From: an uncultured Halobacteriovorax sp.
GTDB lineage: Bacteria > Bdellovibrionota > Bacteriovoracia > Bacteriovoracales > Bacteriovoracaceae
NCBI GenBank assembly: GCA_913061265.1
Contig: CAJXVS010000010.1
Coordinates: 1-64,000, forward strand
Length of the DNA: 64,000 nucleotides
Reading direction: 5' to 3'
Numbering within the stretch: the first letter of the stretch is position 1; every line of letters starts with the position of its first letter. Position numbers and translations under genes: made by a program. The notes under the pieces are model-generated. The model had not been told where the DNA came from and did no database searches. It saw only the letters and a list, made by a program, of their open reading frames with translations. Shown here in pieces: positions 58,362 through 64,000 of the stretch.

Positions 58362-61037
58362 TTAGTCTTCTAGTAATTCTTTATTAGAGGCTTTCAAAAC
58401 CCCCATTCTTTTCTTTTCAAAAACATACCAGTCAAAGACCTCATCAGAGAGTTCTTCTTCGGTAGTATTGATGATAACTGAATCCATTTCATTTGAGTGC
58501 TTAGTCTTCATCTCTTTAACGATCTTTCCTTGTCCTCTCATATAACTAGGTGAGAAGGGAAAGAAATTTCTACCAACAACCTTGGCCGCTTCTGATCTAA
58601 GATCAAAACCTTTCTTAGCATACTGATAAAGAAATTCTTTAACCTCTGATCCATTGCTGCTTGTTCCAACTAATTCATTACCTTTAGAAAAGATTATTGG
58701 ATCAGCGGCAGCAGCAATGGCCTTACCAAAGCCAGCTTCTTTAGTAGCAAAAGTATGACCATTTAAATGCTTAAGCATATAAAGAGCGATCTCTTTTTCA
58801 TAAACTTCAAAATAAGGAGTCATCTTAGCGTCGACCGCCTTTAATTCTTCTTCAGTTGCTTCTTTATAAAGCTTAGCGAACTGAGCTTTAAAAGCAGCTG
58901 ATAATTCAGCTGCGATCTTAACAGCCGGCTTACCATCAATTTCAACACTGCTTAGTGGCTCAACGAATAGCTTATTAAGACCACCGTTATTCTCAATTGA
59001 AGTGGCTTGAAAAATTCTTGTTTTCTCTAGGTACTCATCTTCTTCAAGAGAACCAACAGTTGTATAATCGTTTCTAATATCGATGAACTCAGCTTTCTCA
59101 GTCGTCATAGCAAGAAGAGGTACATAAAGACCTTTTAAAAGCTTAATAGCGTCTGCTCTTGGGTCTAGGTTCATGGCCTTGATTCGATCTAGGTTTGAAA
59201 GAATAGTAAGCTCCGTCTCTTCTTCGTCTTTATGATTAGGATCAAGAAAGATAAAAGCATTGGCCATTGAGAAGGCCTTAAAAGGAATGGCGTTTTTCAT
59301 ATCAAAAGCGGCACCATCAACTGGGTTAGCAAATTGATCCCAAACCTTACAGTCTTGGTAAATCCCTTTTCCTCTATGAGTATCAGTACAAAAAGTATCA
59401 AAATCAATCTCAGAAGCTTTTTTCTCAGTATAACCAAACTCAATGGCCTGCTTATCGTATGAAAGAGCTGGGCGACCAAGTCTAATATGAGCCCCAATCA
59501 TCGAAGCAATCATAGAAGGCGTATAATCCATAACTGACCCACCAGGAATCATGCCTGGGATTAGGTTGCCTGTTAGGAAGTATACTTTTGCCACTGTATC
59601 GTAGAGTTTTGGAGCAATATTAGTTTTTAATGACCCAGCAAAGTTATGACGGAGACCAAGAGTGTGACCAACTTCATGGGCCACAACTTCAGTTACATAA
59701 TCTTTAGCAAATCTTAAGAAGATCTCATCTTTTTGAGCTTCTGTTGTTTCTCCATCCTTATTAGCAGCTTCTTCAGTTGCCTTGATGATTGAAGTCAGAT
59801 CACTCATTGATTTATCATAGTCAAACCCACAAACATGAGCTGATTCAAAACCTGCGATCATAAGACCGTGTGACTTTTGCTCATCTTCTTTTGCTTTTGC
59901 CATGGCCTTGTATCTTCTTAAGTAAGACTTCGCTCGCTTAAGTCCGCCTTTACCAAAGACAGAAGTCATATAAACATGTGATTGAAGAGTCTCTCCAGTA
60001 AGTGGATCACCCATCATATTGGCGTAAGCAAATCCTGCTGTATCCCAATGAAGCCATTGAACGATATTAAAGTTTGGCTCGTGAACTGATACGCCTTTTG
60101 GAAGAGTTGCTACTTTTAGTACTTCCTTACCAAAAACACGGTTCCAATAAAGGATCCCTTCATTAACAGCATCAACATACTCAGAAGGAACATTAGAGCT
60201 TACGTGGTAAGTAATAGGCTTATTGATATCAAACTTCATCACGTTAACAGTTGATTTTCCTGTACCCGCTTCGATGATTGGATGAACTTCAAAGTATCCA
60301 ACTTTCTTCTGTCCATTTGATTCTTTAGACTTAAAGTTAGGATTCTTTTTATAAGTTGAAAGAGTGTACTTAAGTTGACGGCTAAAGTTGTTAGCTGGTT
60401 TACCGGCGGCAGCAGGAGTATCAATTCTAACGATCTGATCGATAAAGATATACTTCCCGCGAAGTTCTACAGTCTTAATATAACTATCAGTGATCTTATA
60501 AACTTGATCTCCAGAGTCTGGCTGACCAGAATCAGAAACAAAGTAAGACCCTTTTTGAAAGACAAGCTTGATGCCTTTTTTAAAATCAAAAGTAACATAT
60601 CCATTTTTATCTTTAACAACAGGAAACTCAGCCAGGAGAACTCTAGTCTCTACTGAATCAGTTGAGAGTTTTCCATCAAGAGATTCAAACATAAAAAGGC
60701 TTCCACCTTTTTTCTCAAAGAAGACAATCTTATTAGCAAGAGCATGTCCTGTAGGAGTAGGTGGTCCACTAACTTCTGCCACAGTTAAAAGAAAGGTTTG
60801 CTTTAAGGCTTCTTCTTTTAGTGTGATCTGATAAACAGAACGAGGATTATTTGTTAGTTCTTTGAAGTTTGATTTCTCAGATTGAGTAGGAGCTACTTTC
60901 TCTCCAGCTATAATAGGGTTCTCTGTGCTTAACGGAGTAACCACTTCAACAGTACGCGTTTCAACTTTTTTCTCACCACAAGCACTAAGGCCGAGCGCAG
61001 CTGAAAGCATGATGGCAGATATTAACTTTGTAGACAT
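58362..61037 (-). CDS. Large zinc metalloprotease lipoprotein (metzincin type)
   Basis: An 891-residue lipoprotein (MSTKLISAIMLSAALGLSAC, lipobox LSAC). The zinc site VAHEVGHTLGLRHNFAGS has the HExxHxxGxxH pattern of metzincins, followed by the Met-turn SVMDYTPSM. The arrangement, including the long N-terminal beta-rich half and the conserved RHNFAGS, matches the DUF4953/DUF5117 metalloprotease-like proteins. It should be anchored at the outer membrane and act on extracellular or periplasmic proteins. In a predator it may digest prey protein, but this is inference. Start ATG is preceded by GGGGAA. No operon partner is evident. Confidence 0.88.
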   Translation of the reverse strand: MSTKLISAIMLSAALGLSACGEKKVETRTVEVVTPLSTENPIIAGEKVAPTQSEKSNFKELTNNPRSVYQITLKEEALKQTFLLTVAEVSGPPTPTGHALANKIVFFEKKGGSLFMFESLDGKLSTDSVETRVLLAEFPVVKDKNGYVTFDFKKGIKLVFQKGSYFVSDSGQPDSGDQVYKITDSYIKTVELRGKYIFIDQIVRIDTPAAAGKPANNFSRQLKYTLSTYKKNPNFKSKESNGQKKVGYFEVHPIIEAGTGKSTVNVMKFDINKPITYHVSSNVPSEYVDAVNEGILYWNRVFGKEVLKVATLPKGVSVHEPNFNIVQWLHWDTAGFAYANMMGDPLTGETLQSHVYMTSVFGKGGLKRAKSYLRRYKAMAKAKEDEQKSHGLMIAGFESAHVCGFDYDKSMSDLTSIIKATEEAANKDGETTEAQKDEIFLRFAKDYVTEVVAHEVGHTLGLRHNFAGSLKTNIAPKLYDTVAKVYFLTGNLIPGMIPGGSVMDYTPSMIASMIGAHIRLGRPALSYDKQAIEFGYTEKKASEIDFDTFCTDTHRGKGIYQDCKVWDQFANPVDGAAFDMKNAIPFKAFSMANAFIFLDPNHKDEEETELTILSNLDRIKAMNLDPRADAIKLLKGLYVPLLAMTTEKAEFIDIRNDYTTVGSLEEDEYLEKTRIFQATSIENNGGLNKLFVEPLSSVEIDGKPAVKIAAELSAAFKAQFAKLYKEATEEELKAVDAKMTPYFEVYEKEIALYMLKHLNGHTFATKEAGFGKAIAAAADPIIFSKGNELVGTSSNGSEVKEFLYQYAKKGFDLRSEAAKVVGRNFFPFSPSYMRGQGKIVKEMKTKHSNEMDSVIINTTEEELSDEVFDWYVFEKKRMGVLKASNKELLED

Positions 61038-61151
61038 ATTTTTCCCCTAGAAATTGGAAGGTCTTACTATTCATTTAAAGACGGCTGAAATATAGTGTTT
61101 AGGCGCACTTGGGTCAATGAAATTGAAAAATCTTTATCATAAGGAAGAGTT

Positions 61152-61787
61152 ATGTTTGAAACTGACAGAGGACTAAAATTTGCTAAGCTTTTGTTATCAC
61201 TTGAATGTGTCCAAGTAAGCCCAGATTCACCTTACACTTACGCGTCGGGTTTAATGGGGCCAATATACACAGATAATCGTCAAATCCTCTCCTATGTTCC
61301 AGAACGCCTCGAAGTGGCCGAGGGACTTGTCGATCTGATCCGAGAAAGTAAGCTCAGTTTCGACAGCATTGCGGGCCTAGCGACAGCGGGAATTCCTCAT
61401 GGGATGCTGGCCTCTCATATGATGGGAAGCCCTTTTATCTACATCCGCGGCAAGGCCAAGGGCCATGGCAAGGGGAACTTGATCGAAGGGAAATATAATA
61501 AAGGTGATAAAATTATTTTAGTCGAAGATTTAGTGAATCAAGGCAGCTCATTAGACAGTGCAGTAATTGGGGCTAAAGAAGCGGGCCTAATTCCCGTGGC
61601 CTGTGTCTGTATCGTTGACTATCAAATGCCTGCAGCCGTTAAAGTTCTAGAAAAGCATGACCTACCGCTATTTTCCCTGACTAACTTCTCTCAGATTAGT
61701 CATGCGGCAGCATCAGAGAATAACTTAAGCCCGGATTCCGTTCAGCTCTTAGACCAATGGCATAAAGACCCGGCAAATTGGCCTTAA
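61152..61787 (+). CDS. pyrE: Orotate phosphoribosyltransferase PyrE
   Basis: A 211-residue enzyme of normal length. The PRPP-binding motif is KIILVEDLVNQGSSLDSAV, and the N-terminal substrate region is SPDSPYTYASGLMGPIYTDN. It joins orotate to PRPP to form OMP in pyrimidine synthesis. The catalytic-loop Lys/His are in RGKAKGHGKGNLIEG. The gene has AAGGAAGAG before the ATG and appears to be its own unit, divergent from the metalloprotease gene. No other pyr genes are in the window. Confidence 0.93.
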   Translation: MFETDRGLKFAKLLLSLECVQVSPDSPYTYASGLMGPIYTDNRQILSYVPERLEVAEGLVDLIRESKLSFDSIAGLATAGIPHGMLASHMMGSPFIYIRGKAKGHGKGNLIEGKYNKGDKIILVEDLVNQGSSLDSAVIGAKEAGLIPVACVCIVDYQMPAAVKVLEKHDLPLFSLTNFSQISHAAASENNLSPDSVQLLDQWHKDPANWP

Positions 61788-61858
61788 TGCTTAGTTCATT
61801 GAGTCTAGAAGTAATTTCTGTATATTAAAGCTACTTAAAATTTAATGAAGGAGTGCGT

Positions 61859-63142
61859 ATGTCAGAATTTGCAAAAATAGAATTAGATGGAAAATTTTAT
61901 GAGTTTCCCATCATTGAAGGTACCGAAGGTGAAAAGGCCATCGATATTAGAACTCTTAGAGCAACCACTGGTCATGTCACTTTAGATTCTGGGTTTGGAA
62001 ATACAGGTTCTACTTTTAGTGAGATTACTTTTCTAAATGGTGAGACAGGAATCCTACGTTACCGTGGATATCCTATCGAGCAATTAGCAGAGCAATCAAG
62101 TTTTCAAGAAGTGGCTTACCTTTTAAACTTTGGAAAACTTCCTTCAGAGAGAGAATTGAATTCCTTTAAAGAATTGATTAATTCATTTTCTACTCTTCAT
62201 GAAGGTGAGAAGAAAATTATTGAGGCCTTCCCAACTTCAGCTCACCCTATGGGAGTCATTGGATCAGTTGTAGGATCTCTCAGCGCTTATTATCCTGAAT
62301 ACAATCTTCCTATGCTAACTGATGAGCAAAGAAGAAAGGCCATCGCTCAGCTAATGGCCCAAGTTAAATCAATCATCCCTTATTTCTATAGAATGACTCA
62401 AGGTCTAGAGCCGGTTAAGTCAAAGCCGCATATGGGCTATGCTGCTGACTTTTTAAATATGATGTATGGCTCTGATGACTATGAAGTAAACCCTGAGGTT
62501 GCTAAGGCCTTAGATGTTCTTCTTATTCTTCATGCTGATCATGAGCAAAACTGTTCAGCCTCAACGGTAAGGCTTGTTGGTTCTAGTCATGCAAATGTCT
62601 TCGCTTCGATCTCTTCAGGGATCTACGCTTTATGGGGACAACTTCATGGGGGAGCTAATCAAGCAGTTCTTGAGATGCTTCAAAATATCCACGACAATGG
62701 CGGGGATTATAAAAAGTACCTAGAAAAAGCAAAAGATAAGAATGACCCATTCCGTTTAATGGGGTTTGGTCACAGAGTTTATAAGAACTTTGACCCAAGA
62801 GCTAAGATCATTAAGAAAGCTTGTGATAGCGTTCTTGAATCTCTTGGTGTTTCAGATCCACTTCTTGATATCGCTCGCGGTCTTGAAGAAGAGGCGCTAA
62901 AAGACCCTTATTTTGTAGAGAGAAAGCTTTATCCGAATGTTGATTTCTATTCAGGGATTATTTATCAGGCCCTTGGAATTCCAACTAATATGTTTACGGC
63001 CATGTTTGTTCTTGGTCGTCTTCCTGGTTGGCTAGCACAGTGGAAAGAGATGAAAGAAGATCCAAACGCAAGAATTGGTCGTCCTCGTCAGATCTATACG
63101 GGTGCAAATGAGAGAATGTACGTTCCTATCGATCAGCGCTAA
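61859..63142 (+). CDS. gltA: Citrate synthase (type II)
   Basis: A 427-residue citrate synthase; ATG at 61859 is preferred (GAAGGAG 5 nt upstream) over a GTG two codons earlier. Active-site regions are ILHADHEQNCS (His and following loop), LWGQLHGGANQAV (His), MGFGHRVYKNFDPRA (His/Arg) and PNVDFYSGI (Asp). The N-terminus FYEFPIIEGTEGEKAIDI matches the GltA-type Gram-negative hexameric enzyme. It condenses oxaloacetate and acetyl-CoA in the TCA cycle. Its stop overlaps by one base the ATG of the downstream methyltransferase (TAATG), so the two are coupled. Confidence 0.97.
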   Translation: MSEFAKIELDGKFYEFPIIEGTEGEKAIDIRTLRATTGHVTLDSGFGNTGSTFSEITFLNGETGILRYRGYPIEQLAEQSSFQEVAYLLNFGKLPSERELNSFKELINSFSTLHEGEKKIIEAFPTSAHPMGVIGSVVGSLSAYYPEYNLPMLTDEQRRKAIAQLMAQVKSIIPYFYRMTQGLEPVKSKPHMGYAADFLNMMYGSDDYEVNPEVAKALDVLLILHADHEQNCSASTVRLVGSSHANVFASISSGIYALWGQLHGGANQAVLEMLQNIHDNGGDYKKYLEKAKDKNDPFRLMGFGHRVYKNFDPRAKIIKKACDSVLESLGVSDPLLDIARGLEEEALKDPYFVERKLYPNVDFYSGIIYQALGIPTNMFTAMFVLGRLPGWLAQWKEMKEDPNARIGRPRQIYTGANERMYVPIDQR

Positions 63143-64000
63143 TGCACTGGACGAGAGAGATAATAGAAGAATTTCTCATCAAGCGGCCTTCGGATATGAA
63201 GGTCGCCAATCTTTTAAATCAAATAAAAGCAAAATACTTAGAAGAAAAAGGTGAGAGCGTCTCTTTAACTGAAGAAGAAATTAGCGCTTATACCCAGTTC
63301 TATATGCCAACCAATTCAAAGAAGTTTGAATTCATCTGGCAGCAACTTGATCCTAAAATTAAAGAAGATATCAGCTCTTTGCCATTAGTAGACTTTGGTT
63401 GTGGCCCTGGAACTTATTTATGGGCCGCCGCTTCTGTTGGAATCAAAGGACCTTTTTATGGGATTGATTCAAGTGGACCTATGCTCGCTCAGGCGAAGGC
63501 CTTAGGGGCAGGGCTTTTCCCTAAATTAGATCTTAAATTCTCTGTTACTGATAAAGACATTCCTTTTGATGAGCCTAAGACTCTTCTCTTTGGAAATGCC
63601 ATCAATGAACTTGGGGTATCACAAGCTTTAAAGATCATTGAAAGAATCAACCCTAAATATCTCATCTTCATTGAACCTGGAACTTCTAAGGTCTTTAAAG
63701 AAATTCTTAAACTTAGGGCCGGCCTAAAGGAGATGACCTTTGAAGTTCATTATCCTTGCGCATCACTTGAGCATGCTTGTCCGGTTGAAGGACGTATCAA
63801 GGATGATAGAGAAGATTGGTGCCATCAAGTTTTAAGAGAAGTGCCGCATCCTTCAATTGAACGCATAGGACAAATGGCTAAGATGGACCGGAAGGTTCAG
63901 CCTTATATTGGGCATGTTTATGAACTAGCAGGAACAAATCTCAGAGAAGAATCCACTGCTCGTTTCGTGCGTTTTCTAAATGAAAGTAAGTTCGCTTTTA
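63142..64000 (+). CDS. Rsm22/METTL17-like methyltransferase family protein, 3' end missing
   Basis: Open from ATG 63142 to the right edge, 286 residues visible. A SAM-binding motif LVDFGCGPGTYLWAAAS lies near residue 90. A later Cys cluster, HYPCASLEHACPVEG followed by DDREDWCHQ, matches the conserved CxxxxxxCP...WCH signature of the Rsm22 (mitochondrial METTL17) family, where four cysteines hold an Fe-S cluster. Rsm22/METTL17 assist maturation of the small ribosomal subunit. The start overlaps the gltA stop by one base. Residues beyond the edge are unseen; family assignment is firm, biochemical role inferred. Confidence 0.85.
   Translation, partial: MHWTREIIEEFLIKRPSDMKVANLLNQIKAKYLEEKGESVSLTEEEISAYTQFYMPTNSKKFEFIWQQLDPKIKEDISSLPLVDFGCGPGTYLWAAASVGIKGPFYGIDSSGPMLAQAKALGAGLFPKLDLKFSVTDKDIPFDEPKTLLFGNAINELGVSQALKIIERINPKYLIFIEPGTSKVFKEILKLRAGLKEMTFEVHYPCASLEHACPVEGRIKDDREDWCHQVLREVPHPSIERIGQMAKMDRKVQPYIGHVYELAGTNLREESTARFVRFLNESKFAF

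Noticed and set aside
1-64000. tRNA, rRNA, CRISPR array, complete insertion sequence
   Set aside because: No cloverleaf with a TTCGANNC arm, no rRNA core sequence, no regularly spaced direct repeats and no transposase gene were seen in the intergenic gaps.

Overview
The window is AT-rich, gene-dense bacterial chromosome with short intergenic gaps, many overlapping gene ends and several TTG or GTG starts. The gene set suggests a predatory or predator-related member of the Bdellovibrionota, most likely Bacteriovoracia (Bacteriovorax, Halobacteriovorax or Peredibacter type). The clues are abundant lipoproteins and secreted peptidases, a tail-fibre-like surface protein, PilT, RDD and degenerate HD-GYP proteins, a flagellin, and Gram-negative envelope genes. 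This placement is inference from gene content; there is no rRNA marker. I saw no tRNA, rRNA, CRISPR array or intact insertion sequence.

Layout. 1-1.9 kb: 5' part of a phage-tail-fibre-like secreted protein and an upstream lipoprotein. 2-6.1 kb: an AlkD-like DNA alkylation repeat protein convergent with a tricorn-type S41 protease. 6.2-8.6 kb: a NifS-like cysteine desulfurase coupled to a rhodanese-less ThiI (tRNA 4-thiouridine). 8.7-11.9 kb: Prc/Tsp protease, a small helical protein and an RDD membrane protein. 11.9-20.4 kb: PilT, a papain-like protease, a GT9 heptosyltransferase, an adenosine-deaminase-like hydrolase with a J-domain membrane protein, a dipeptide epimerase-like enolase-superfamily protein and an outer-membrane barrel. 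20.6-27.7 kb: lipoproteins including an MltD-like transglycosylase, a GT4 glycosyltransferase, lipA-lipB-exbB-exbD, and a short flagellin with a sigma-28-like promoter but no ATG start.

27.8-40.8 kb: gamma-glutamyltransferase, small secreted proteins, a degenerate HD-GYP protein, a DUF374 acyltransferase-like protein, a secreted metallopeptidase, a D-2-hydroxyacid dehydrogenase, a CxxCH protein divergent from a CBS-domain protein with two FNR/CRP-type palindromes between them, and a GAF-GAF hybrid histidine kinase. 40.9-51.9 kb: a dppBCDF-type peptide transporter whose binding protein dppA is detached by about 5.6 kb. The intervening DNA carries secreted proteins of unknown function and a divergent pair, a NodB-like deacetylase and a GH114-like glycosidase, which together resemble a split PelA.

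52-54.2 kb is the most interesting region: a bufferin-type MNIO RiPP operon (Cys-rich precursor, DUF692 enzyme, DUF2063 partner). Upstream lies a 196-bp element bounded by perfect 13-bp inverted repeats, with nested hairpins. 54.2-64 kb: a DUF4105-like protein, a Thr/His-rich secreted protein, SfsA, a beta-helix protein, a large metzincin lipoprotein, PyrE, citrate synthase and an Rsm22/METTL17-like methyltransferase cut by the window edge.

Much of the content concerns the cell envelope and macromolecule turnover: peptidases, peptide uptake, transglycosylase, polysaccharide hydrolases and surface fibre. Housekeeping genes (lipoate, pyrimidine, TCA, tRNA thiolation) are interspersed. Functions are assigned from motifs read by eye; no database search was possible.
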